A DNA stretch of 64,000 bases from Rhodobacter capsulatus (GTDB taxonomy: Bacteria > Pseudomonadota > Alphaproteobacteria > Rhodobacterales > Rhodobacteraceae). Positions 36,926-45,700 of the stretch are shown here, one piece after another. The notes beneath the pieces were generated by a model. It saw nothing but the letters and a program-made list of their open reading frames with translations. It was not told the DNA's origin and made no database searches. The stretch covers positions 1-64,000 of the forward strand of contig NZ_SWJZ01000021.1 in NCBI RefSeq assembly GCF_005144475.1, in the 5' to 3' direction. Every line of letters starts with the position of its first letter. Within the stretch, counting starts at the first letter, position 1. The position numbers and the translations under genes were made by a program.

Positions 36926-37803
36926 TTGCCCCCCCTCAGGAAGCGACGGTTGAGGAACAGGAAGATCAGCGCCACCGCCGAGACGACCAGCATGGCCGAA
37001 ACCGCCACCGCCGCGCCCAAAGGCTTGTTGTCGATCTTCAGCATGTCCTTCTGGATCAGGTTCGCCACCATCGGCAGCTTGCCGCCACCGATCAGCTCGG
37101 GCGTGACATAGTCGCCGATCGTCGGGATGAAGACGATCATCACCGCCCCGATCACCCCGGGCATCGCCAGGGGCAGCGTCACCCGCCAGAACGTCATCAG
37201 CTTGCTTTCGCCCAGATCCTGCCCGGCTTCCAGCAGCGAGCGGTCGATCTTTTCCAGACTGACAAAGATCGGCAGGATCGCGAAGGGCGCATAGGCATGC
37301 GCCAGCGTGATCGCGATGGCGCCGACCGAGTTCAGCATCTGCAGCGGGCTGTCGATGATGCCGAGCCCCATCAGCGTCGAGTTCACCACGCCGTTGAAGT
37401 TCAGGATCACCTTCCACTGGAACACCCGGATCAGATACGAGGTCCAGAACGGGATGGTGATCAGGAACAGCCAGCGCGACTTGTGCGCCGCGGGCACGCT
37501 GAACGAAATGAAATAGGCGATCGGAAAGGCCAGGACCACGGTGACCAGCGTCACCAGCGCCGACACCAGAACCGACCGCAACAGGATGGTGCGGAAGATC
37601 GGATCCGACCAGGCGTCGATATAGTTCTGCGTGGTGAATTCATGCACCACGACCAGATAGCCATCCTTGAAAAAGGAATAGGCGACGATGGTCACCAGCG
37701 GCGCCGCCAGCAACAGGACTGCATAGATCAGCGTTGGGCTGACCATGAACCAGCCGTTGGCCGCCTCCGAGCGCGCCCACCGCCGGGTTGGAGATGCCGA
37801 CAT
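36922..37803 (-). CDS. Polyamine-type ABC transporter permease (PotB/PotH-like)
   Basis: The 293-residue product has six spans and the EAA loop SLLEAGQDLGESKLMTFWRV. It is the first gene of the transporter operon. A periplasmic substrate-binding protein, normally part of such operons, is not present in the window. The 170-base gap upstream, after the MocR gene, may hold a promoter. Confidence 0.92.
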   Translation of the reverse strand: MSASPTRRWARSEAANGWFMVSPTLIYAVLLLAAPLVTIVAYSFFKDGYLVVVHEFTTQNYIDAWSDPIFRTILLRSVLVSALVTLVTVVLAFPIAYFISFSVPAAHKSRWLFLITIPFWTSYLIRVFQWKVILNFNGVVNSTLMGLGIIDSPLQMLNSVGAIAITLAHAYAPFAILPIFVSLEKIDRSLLEAGQDLGESKLMTFWRVTLPLAMPGVIGAVMIVFIPTIGDYVTPELIGGGKLPMVANLIQKDMLKIDNKPLGAAVAVSAMLVVSAVALIFLFLNRRFLRGGK

Positions 37804-37973
37804 ACTCTATTCTCCCTCAGCGCGTCTCAGGCGCGGTTGGGCCAAATTTGCACAAGGTTTCGGCAGAGGAAAGGGGGACGATGCCCCGGCTTGCCCCCTG
37901 CCTCGGGAAAATTCCCGCGAGTGCCCAGCAAAGCGGCAGGATTGCTGCCACTTTGCAACCGGAACGTGCAGTT

Positions 37974-39383
37974 TCAGACCGGCAGATCGCGGGGCGGATT
38001 CTCCAGCAGCGCCCGCAATTTCGCGATCGCCCGCATCAGCCGGTCCTCGGGCACGCCGCCCGCCAGCGCGAAACGCACCGCATTCGGCGCATGGCCATCG
38101 GCCAGCACATATTCATCGGCCGAGCGCACCAGCACCCCCTCGGCCTCGGCGACGCGGGCAAAGGTCGAGGCCCGCCAGCCCGTCGGCAGCCGCAGCCAGA
38201 TGAAGCTCAGCCCCGGTTGCCAGGCGATGTCGTGATCTTCCATCGCCTGCACCACCATCTGCAGACGGCGGCTCATCACCTCCTGCGCGGCATGGCGCAG
38301 CCGCATCGCCTCTCCGCTGGTGAAGAGCCGGGTGATGATGTCGGTGACCGGCCGCGGCAGGCCGAAAAAGCTGTGCTGCGCCGTCAGCCGCCCGGCCTCG
38401 CCCATGCCCTCGGGGGCGATGACGATGCCAAAGCGCATCCCCGCCGAAATCGTCTTCGACAGCGAGGTCACATGCCAGGTCCGTTCCGGCGCGATCACCC
38501 GGATCGCCTCCAGCCCCGAGACCGGCGCGGTGTAGCAATCATCCTCGATGATCTGCAGATCATGCTTGCGCGCGACTTCGGCAATCGCCTGCCGACGCCG
38601 GTTCGACATCCGCGCCGTAGTCGGGTTCTGCGCATCGGGGGTGACGCAGACCACCTGCCCGCCATGACGGCGACAGGCGGCATCCAGCGCCTCGGGGATC
38701 ATCCCCTCGTCATCGAGCTTGACCGGCACCACCTCGGCCCGGCTCAGCCGCGCGGCATGGCGGAAACCGGGATAGGCGAGTTCCTCGCACAGAACCACCG
38801 GCCGGTCACCGCGCAGGCAGCATTGCAGCACGATGCTGATGCCGTTCTGCCCGCCATGCGTCAGCACCAGATCATCGGCGCCGATCAGCCCATGCAGCGA
38901 GCAATGCGAAAACCAGTCGAGCGCCGCCTCGCGGCAATAGCGGTCGCGGCGCAGGCCGGGATATTCCAGATAATGCTCGCCCAGCTCGGTCGCGGCATCG
39001 GCCATCGCCTGCGACAGCGCCACCGATTGTCCCACATCGGGCAATTGCGGCGAGCGCAGGTCGATCACCCCATCCGCCGCCGGATCCGAGAGCGGCTGCT
39101 GATACAGCGATTCCGTCGGCCCCAGTCGGCGCGATTGTGTCGATACAAACGTGCCGCGCCCCACCGCCGCCTCCAGCAGCCCCTCCTGCGTGGCAATCTG
39201 ATAGGCGCGGGCCACGGTTCCGGGGGTAACCCCCAGTTTCCAAGCCAGATCGCGCACGGTCGGCAGCCGCGATCCGGGCGAAAGATCGCCGCGCCGCACG
39301 CCTTCGCGCAGCGCCCGCACCAGCGCCAGATATTTCGGACCGGATTGCACCGGCAGGTCGGGTTTCCAACTTGTATCAGTCAC
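37974..39383 (-). CDS. MocR-family regulator (GntR winged helix plus aminotransferase domain)
   Basis: The 469-residue product has an N-terminal GntR helix-turn-helix (about 15-85, RDLAWKLGVTPGTVARAYQ) and a class I aminotransferase domain. In the latter, the PLP lysine is in TSLSKTISAGMRFG and the substrate arginine lies near the C-terminus. Such proteins bind PLP and sense amino compounds (GABA, taurine, ectoine). It lies upstream of the ABC operon in the same direction and divergent from a DUF1127 gene, with a direct-repeat operator between. I infer control of the transporter operon and of itself. Confidence 0.9.
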   Translation of the reverse strand: MTDTSWKPDLPVQSGPKYLALVRALREGVRRGDLSPGSRLPTVRDLAWKLGVTPGTVARAYQIATQEGLLEAAVGRGTFVSTQSRRLGPTESLYQQPLSDPAADGVIDLRSPQLPDVGQSVALSQAMADAATELGEHYLEYPGLRRDRYCREAALDWFSHCSLHGLIGADDLVLTHGGQNGISIVLQCCLRGDRPVVLCEELAYPGFRHAARLSRAEVVPVKLDDEGMIPEALDAACRRHGGQVVCVTPDAQNPTTARMSNRRRQAIAEVARKHDLQIIEDDCYTAPVSGLEAIRVIAPERTWHVTSLSKTISAGMRFGIVIAPEGMGEAGRLTAQHSFFGLPRPVTDIITRLFTSGEAMRLRHAAQEVMSRRLQMVVQAMEDHDIAWQPGLSFIWLRLPTGWRASTFARVAEAEGVLVRSADEYVLADGHAPNAVRFALAGGVPEDRLMRAIAKLRALLENPPRDLPV

Positions 39384-39410
39384 AATGTTTCCCTCGCGCC
39401 GCTTGTGTGG

Positions 39411-39457
39411 GAATTGTAATCTCTTCCTACCAGCAAATATAGAATTGTATCAATACA
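39411..39457. promoter_or_regulatory. Direct-repeat operator between MocR and DUF1127 genes
   Basis: GAATTGTA occurs at 39411-39418 and again at 39442-39449, 31 bases (three helical turns) apart. The second copy is part of ATTGTATCAATACA. Paired direct repeats on one face of the helix are typical of MocR regulators, and this sequence resembles TauR-type boxes. Confidence 0.6.
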
Positions 39458-39470
39458 GAAAAGGTGCCCC

Positions 39471-39680
39471 ATGATCAGCCTGTCCCACCCCGTCTCGTCG
39501 CTGTCGCGTCGTTCCGCGCCGTCGTCGCTTGCGGTCGTGCTGGGCGCGGTTGCCCGTTGGCGCGATGACCGCCGCGCCCGACTGGCGCTGGCCCGCCTCG
39601 ACGATCACCTTTTGCGTGACATCGGCCTTGCGCCCAGCGGCGCGGCGAAATCGCTGCCGTCGCAGTATTCGGCCTTCTGA
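39471..39680 (+). CDS. DUF1127-family small protein (second copy)
   Basis: The 69-residue product ends in the DUF1127 signature ALARLDDHLLRDIGLAPSG. It starts at ATG 39471, after AAAAGGTGCCCC. The N-terminal half is serine-rich. It is divergent from the MocR gene, so its expression may be linked to the same signal. A strong terminator follows. Confidence 0.85.
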   Translation: MISLSHPVSSLSRRSAPSSLAVVLGAVARWRDDRRARLALARLDDHLLRDIGLAPSGAAKSLPSQYSAF

Positions 39681-39717
39681 TCCCGAGCGCCGCAGTCCCC
39701 TGTCGGCCTCTTCCTGA

Positions 39718-39747
39718 GGCCGGGTGCATAGCATCCGGCCCTTTTTT
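39718..39747 (+). terminator. Terminator of the DUF1127 gene
   Basis: Ten-pair stem GGCCGGGTGC/GCATCCGGCC with an ATA loop, followed by C and six T. It also lies 6 bases beyond the end of the convergent RTX-Hint gene. Confidence 0.85.
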
Positions 39748-39752
39748 CCGTT

Positions 39753-41657
39753 TCAGGCGGCGTTCCGGCCCATCAGCACCCGCACCTCATGCGCCTTGAG
39801 CGCGCGGCGGGCCGCGGTCCAGCGCCCGCGCCGGGCGATCCTGTCCAGATCGGGGAAAATCGCTGCCAGTTCCGCACGTTGCGGCGCATCCAGATGCGAC
39901 AGGGTCTGGTCGCCGGGCTGAAAGCTTTCGGTCCAGGCGCCGTTGCCGCGGATGATTTCATGCGCGTCGAACATCAGATGCAGATAGGTGATCTCGTCGC
40001 GCTTCAGCCGGGTGATGCCGGGCTGACCGAGCATGTGCAGCGCCGCCGCCAGCACTTCGGCCTCGCCGAACAGCAGTTCCGCCCGCGCCCCCGAGATCAG
40101 CATCCGGTGCTGCGGGCTCACCAGCATGTCGGTTTCGGGCAGGCCTTCGCCCAGGGCCCCCGCGGCGATCCGCACCGGCTGCAGCTGCGGCGCCGCCGCC
40201 AGATCCGCCGCCTTCAGCCGCCGCCGCCCGATCCAGCGGATCGGCTGATAGCCATTGTCGCGCGTCAGCACCCGGTCGCCCGGCCGCAGCTTTTCCACCG
40301 CCACTTGACCGCGCTTCGTCTCGATCAGCGTGCCGGGGGTGAAACAGGGCACATTGCGCACGAATTCAACGTTTTCGATGTTGGAAAAGGTCGTCGTCGC
40401 GCCGTTCAGCCAGACGATCGTGCCGGATTCGCCGCTGATCACCGTCCGCGACCAGTCGATGTTGTGGCGAAAGACGTAAAGCGTGTCCACGTCGCTGTTG
40501 TCGGCATCCTCCGAGCCGATGATCGTGGTATTGCCGCCCGAGACGACCGAAATCGTGTCGGACCCGGCGCCGCCATCGACCGTGTCATCGCCCGCGCCGG
40601 TGTCGATCCGGTCGGCCCCCGCGCCGCCAAGGACGATGTCGCTGCCTGCGCCGCCGCTCAGCGTGTCATTGCCGCTGCCGCCCTCCAGGCTGTCGTTGCC
40701 CGCATCGCCCGTGACAAGGTCATTGCCCGCCCCGCCCAGAACCGTGTCGTCGTCGTCGCCGCCAAACAGGCTGTCATCGCCGCCAAGCCCGCTCAGCAGG
40801 TCATCGCCGCCATGGCCGTAAAACACGTTGGTAAAGGCATCGCCGCTGCTGGTGCCCTGGCCGTCAAATCCGGTCAGCGTATCGGCAAAGCCCGACCCGA
40901 AGATCCCGTCGATGCCGTTCAGCGTGTCCGTGCCCGCCCCGGTCGCCGTGCCCGTGCCCAGATTGACCGAGACCCCGGTCGTGGCCTCGGTATAATCGGC
41001 GTAATCCATCCCCGACCCGCCCGAGAGCAGGTCATTGCCCGCGCCCCCCCGCAGCGTGTCATCGCCGGTGCCGCCCGAAAGCGTGTCGGCCCCGGCGCCG
41101 CCGTCCAGCGAATCGTTCCCGCCGCCGCCCGACAGCGTGTCATTGCCCGCCCCCCCGGCCAGAAGATTGGCCAGGCTGTTGCCGGTCAGCGCATTCGCCC
41201 CGGCATTGCCGATCACGTTCTCGACATTCAGAATGACCGAGGTGAAGCCCGAGGTCGTCGCCGTGCCGGTGTCGTTCAGCGTGATGCCCTGATTGCCGGC
41301 CGGATCCAGCGCCTCGAGCGACAGCGTGTCATCGCCCGCGCCAAAGTTGAGCGTGTCGGCCGCGCCCGCGGGAAACCAGCCCGCATAGGCCAGATCATTG
41401 CCATCCTCGAGATAGACCAGATCGGTGCCATAGCCGCCCGCCAGGCTCGACCCGGCCTGCCAGACATCGTCGCCCGCCCCGCCATAGACGGTGTTGCGCC
41501 CGCTGCCGCCCGCCAGCGTGTCATCGCCCGCCTCGCCATAAAGCAGATCGTTGCCCGCCCCGCCAGAAAGCGAATCATCCCCCGCCCCCGCCATGATCGT
41601 ATCGGCCGCAGCCGTCCCGGTCAGGGTGTCATTCTGGTCCGTGCCGTTGATCGCCAT
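39753..41657 (-). CDS. RTX protein with C-terminal Hint domain, 634 residues
   Basis: The product has no signal peptide, as expected for type I secretion. Residues 5-400 are mostly calcium-binding nonapeptide repeats (GGAGNDTLSGG type). Residues 437-634 form a Hint_2 domain starting PCFTPGTLIETKRGQ, with Cys438 as the expected nucleophile. LVSPQHRMLIS and HEIIRGNGAWTESFQPGDQ follow. There is no C-terminal extein beyond the domain and no haemolysin secretion signal that I can recognise. Two further Hint-ending genes lie upstream on the same strand. It is probably a secreted calcium-dependent surface or self-processing protein. Confidence 0.9.
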   Translation of the reverse strand: MAINGTDQNDTLTGTAAADTIMAGAGDDSLSGGAGNDLLYGEAGDDTLAGGSGRNTVYGGAGDDVWQAGSSLAGGYGTDLVYLEDGNDLAYAGWFPAGAADTLNFGAGDDTLSLEALDPAGNQGITLNDTGTATTSGFTSVILNVENVIGNAGANALTGNSLANLLAGGAGNDTLSGGGGNDSLDGGAGADTLSGGTGDDTLRGGAGNDLLSGGSGMDYADYTEATTGVSVNLGTGTATGAGTDTLNGIDGIFGSGFADTLTGFDGQGTSSGDAFTNVFYGHGGDDLLSGLGGDDSLFGGDDDDTVLGGAGNDLVTGDAGNDSLEGGSGNDTLSGGAGSDIVLGGAGADRIDTGAGDDTVDGGAGSDTISVVSGGNTTIIGSEDADNSDVDTLYVFRHNIDWSRTVISGESGTIVWLNGATTTFSNIENVEFVRNVPCFTPGTLIETKRGQVAVEKLRPGDRVLTRDNGYQPIRWIGRRRLKAADLAAAPQLQPVRIAAGALGEGLPETDMLVSPQHRMLISGARAELLFGEAEVLAAALHMLGQPGITRLKRDEITYLHLMFDAHEIIRGNGAWTESFQPGDQTLSHLDAPQRAELAAIFPDLDRIARRGRWTAARRALKAHEVRVLMGRNAA

Positions 41658-41775
41658 CTTCGTTCCTGCCTGCCCGGTTCGGGCTTTTCAGAAACAATGG
41701 GTCAGCACAATGGCAGATCGGGGCCGCAAAAGCGGCAAAGTCGGTGCGCTCTCGTGGCGGGAAGATGGCCGGGCC

Positions 41776-42528
41776 TCAGGCCGCCGAGCCGACCTCGGCA
41801 AAGGGACGCGCCGCGGCGGGGCCCGACCCGGCGGCAAGCTCCGGCAGGGCCCGGGTCACGGCATCGCGGCTGTCGCTTTCCAGCGCCGCCAGGCTGATCT
41901 CGGTCGGCAGGAAGCTTTCCGACCACGCGCCATCGGCCAGAACCAGCTCATGATGCGCAAACAGCAGCTGCCAATACTCGACCTCGGCGGCGGCATGAAG
42001 GGTGATGCCGTCAAGCCCGACCAGATCGCGCGCCATCGTCAGGCATTCGCCGCTTTCGCCCCCGCCCGGCAGACAGGTCAGGAAGCGGTGGTTCGGCGAC
42101 ACCAGCATGTCGCGTTCGGGCAGGCCCTGCCCCAGCGCCCCGGCGGCGATTCGCACCGGGCGCAGCAGCGGGTTGAGCCCCAGCGCCTGCCAGCCGAAGC
42201 GGCGACGCCCGACCCAGAGCAGGTCCTGCATGCCGCTGTCACGGGTGATCAGCCGCATCCCCGGCCGCAGCGCCGAAACCGGCATCGGCCCCTGCCCGGT
42301 GGCGATCAGGCTTGTGGCGGTGAAACAGGGCACCGCCGCGGCGATCTGCGCGAGATCAAGCGCGAAGATCCGCGCCCCCGCGGCATCGCGGCCCTCGGCG
42401 CGGCCGCCCATGCCGTCATAGCCGTCGAATTGCAGGCGGATTTCGACCATGGAATAGTCATCCCCCCACGGCCCGGGAGGGCTGCCAAGGAACGCCGTCC
42501 CCGGCGTGAAATTGCCCGTCGCTATCAT
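41776..42528 (-). CDS. Hint-domain protein without RTX repeats
   Basis: The 250-residue product starts at ATG 42528 (MIATGNFTPGTAFLG); an upstream ATG cannot be ruled out. Residues 1-66 are a short unrelated domain. The Hint domain begins at Cys68 in AVPCFTATSLIATGQ, with LVSPNHRFLTC and ADGAWSESFLPTE matching the neighbouring Hint domains. It is 118 bases upstream of the RTX-Hint gene. It could be a truncated relative or a stand-alone protein with its own small passenger. Confidence 0.85.
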   Translation of the reverse strand: MIATGNFTPGTAFLGSPPGPWGDDYSMVEIRLQFDGYDGMGGRAEGRDAAGARIFALDLAQIAAAVPCFTATSLIATGQGPMPVSALRPGMRLITRDSGMQDLLWVGRRRFGWQALGLNPLLRPVRIAAGALGQGLPERDMLVSPNHRFLTCLPGGGESGECLTMARDLVGLDGITLHAAAEVEYWQLLFAHHELVLADGAWSESFLPTEISLAALESDSRDAVTRALPELAAGSGPAAARPFAEVGSAA

Positions 42529-42712
42529 CCTGCGCGTCCTGATCGGAACCATCGGGGGCACCGGACGGCCCCCGCAGTCCAGCATACTCCGGAACCCGCC
42601 TTTCCAATAGGTTAACGATCCAGAAATTGTCACAATTTGTCGGAACTTTCCGTTTCCCGCCCCGAAACCGGCGCAATGTGCCCCTTTTCCGCCCGGATTT
42701 CCGCCCAACAGC

Positions 42713-42738
42713 AAAACGCCCGGGACTTCCCCCGGGCG
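42713..42738 (-). terminator. Terminator of the giant RTX gene
   Basis: Eight-pair stem CGCCCGGG/CCCGGGCG with a six-base loop, followed on the minus strand by TTTT. It starts 29 bases after the stop codon. The other bases of the 238-base gap hold the promoter of the smaller Hint gene. Confidence 0.8.
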
Positions 42739-42766
42739 CCGCAATCGGTTTGGCCGAAGCCGGGTC

Positions 42767-45700
42767 TCAGCGGTGCCGGAGCAGCGCCGCCTCGTGTTTC
42801 TTCAGGATCTTGCGCGCCGCGCCATAGCCCTCAAGGCCTTCGCGGCAGCGCAGCTCCGGGAACAGTTCCAGGATCTCGGCGCGTTGCGCATTGCCCAGAC
42901 CCTCCAGCGACTGATCCCCGGGCTGGAAGCTTTCCGTCCAGGCGCCGTTGCCCAGAACCACCTCGTGCCGGTCGAACATGAAGTGGATGTAGCTGGTGCC
43001 CAGCGTCTCCACCGGCTTCACGCCGCGGTTGTCGATCAGATGCTTGGCCGCGACCAGAACCTCGTGTTCCTCGAAATAAAGCGCGGTGCGTTCGTTCGCC
43101 ACCAGCATCCGGTGGTTCGGCGACACCAGCATGTCGCGTTCCGGCAGACCGTTGCCAAGGCTGCCCGCCCGGATCAGCACCGGCTTCAGATGCGGCGCCG
43201 CCAGCAGCTGCGCCCGGGTCAGATCGGTGCGGCCGATCCAGCGGATTTCCTGAATGCCGTTGTCGCGGGTCAGGATCTTGTCGCCTTCGCGCAGCTCTTC
43301 GACCAGCCGCTCGCCCTTCGGCGTCGCGATCAGTGTGCCGGGGGTGAAGCAGGGCGGGATCACCTTCTCGATGTTGCGGAAGGTCAGCGAGCCGGTGACA
43401 TTGCCATGATCGTCGAGGAAGGTGACGGTGCCGTTTTCCGGGTTCGTCGGATCATAGGCGATCCGCAGCGGCCCCGCCGTCGTCAGATCGAGCGTGTCGA
43501 AGTCGTCGCCGCCCTCGTTGCCGTCGATGACATCATGGTTGCCGCCATCGCGGTTGACCACGATGAAGACGTCGCGGTCATCGCCGCCCGAGAGCGTGTC
43601 GACGCCGTCGCCGCCCAGAAGCGTGTCGTTGCCCGCCCCGCCTTCCAGCAGATCCTGGCCCTGACCGCCCGAGAGGCTGTCATTGCCCGCATCGCCGTAA
43701 AGCCGGTCATCGCCATCGTCGCCGGTGATCGTGTCATCGCCCGCGCCGCCGCGGATCGTGTCCTGACCGGTCCCGCCCGCGGCCAGATCGTTGCCCTCGC
43801 CGCCGAGGATCGAATCGTCGCCCTCGCCGCCCGTCAGCGTGTCATCGCCTGCCCCGCCATCCAGCGTGTCCGAGGCCGAGCCGCCGTCCAGGCTGTCATT
43901 GCCGTCGCCGCCCAGCAGCGTGTCATTGCCCTCGCCGCCCAGAAGCGTGTCATTGCCCGCGCCGCCATCAAGGCTGTCGGACGAATTGCCGCCGTCCAGA
44001 CTGTCATCGCCCGCGCCGCCCAGCAGCGTGTCATTGCCTTCGCCGCCGGTGATCGTGTCCTCGTCGATGCCGCCGTCGATCCAGTCGTTGCCGTTGTCGC
44101 CGCTGAGCAGATCGTCGTCGTCGCCGCCATAGATGACGTCGTTGCCCTCGCCGCCGCGCACCGTGTCGCGGCCGTTTTGCGGCACCGGGTCGGTGTCGTC
44201 GGTGACCTCGGTCGGGCTGGTCGTGCCCGGGCCGTTGTCGGCATGGATCGTGTCATTGCCGTCGCCGCCCGAGATGCTGTCCGAGCCCTCGCCGCCGATC
44301 ACCAGATCGTCGCCGATCCCCGCCGCGACGGTGTCGGCATCGTCGCCCGCGTCGATCACATCATTGCCCTGCCCCGCATCGATGCTGTCGGCATCGTCGC
44401 CGGTGCGGATCGTGTCATTGCCAGTCCCGGCAATCACCGTGTCGCGGTCGTCATTCGGATCGCTGTCGGCGCCGTAAAGCCCCGGATAGGCGATGTCGGG
44501 GCTGCCCGTGCCCGAGGTGTCGATCAGATCGTCGCCATCGCCGCCATCGACCAGATCGCGGCCTTCGCCGCCGGTCAGCGTGTCGTTGCCGAGTTCGCCG
44601 AAAAGCGTGTCATTGCCGGTGCCGCCCGAAACGCTGTCATTGCCGTCGCCGCCGTCGATGCTGTCATTGCCTTCGCCGCCGTCGATCGTGTCCAGCCCGC
44701 CGCGCCCGTCAAGGATGTCGTCGCCCGCGCCGCCAAGGATGCTGTCGTCATCAAGCCCGCCGGTGATGCTGTCATTGCCCGCGCCGCCGTCCAGCGTGTC
44801 ATCGCCCGCTTCGCCCAGGATGGTGTCGTTGCCGTCCCCGCCCAGCACCGAGTCATCGCCCGAGCCCGCCTCGACAGAGTCATCCCCGGTGCCCGCATCC
44901 ACGGTGTCATTGCCCAGACCCGAACGGATCGTGTCATTGCCCGCCCCGGCCACGACGCGGTCATCCTGCGGGCCGTCGCCCGGGATCAGCGCGTCATTGT
45001 GGTCGATCTTGTCGCCCTCGGGATCGCCGGTGTAATCATAGTCGATCAGATCGGCGCCATCGGTGCCGGTCACGATGCCGTCGCGGTCGACGATGATGTT
45101 CTCGATATTGCTGAAGGTCAGCGTGCCGACCACATTGCCGTGGTCATCAAGGAACTGCACCGTGCCGTTTTCGGGATTGTTCGGGTCATAAAGGATGTTC
45201 GTCCGGCCCGCCCCGGTCAGATCCAGCGTGTCGTAATCGTCGCCGCCCTCGTTGCCGTCGATCACGTCGCCCGCGCCCGCCGCCGCGGTGGCCACGGCGA
45301 AGGTGTCGCGGTCGTCGCCGCCCGAGATCTGGTCGGCCCCGGCGCCGCCGATAAGGCTGTCATTGCCGGTGCCGCCGAAGATCGTGTCCTCGTCGATGCC
45401 GCCGTCGATCGTGTCATTGCCCGCATCGCCGTGCAGCAGGTCGTCGTCATCCTCGCCATAGATGACATCGTTGCCGTCGCCGCCATGGATCGTGTCCATG
45501 CCGTTGTTTTGCACCAGATCGGTGGCGTCGGGGATGTTCATCGCATCGGGCACGGTCGGGCCAAGGCCGCCGTAGATGATGTCATTGCCCGCGCCGCCAT
45601 CGACCACATCCGAGCCCTCGCCCGAGGTGATCGTGTCATCGCCCTCGCCGCCCAGCACGGTGTCGGCATCGACGCCCGCATCGATCACGTCGTTGCCGCT

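Noticed and set aside
39789-41897. A 702-codon open frame on the plus strand
   Set aside because: It is the shadow of the RTX-Hint gene, with the same repeat-derived low-complexity product.
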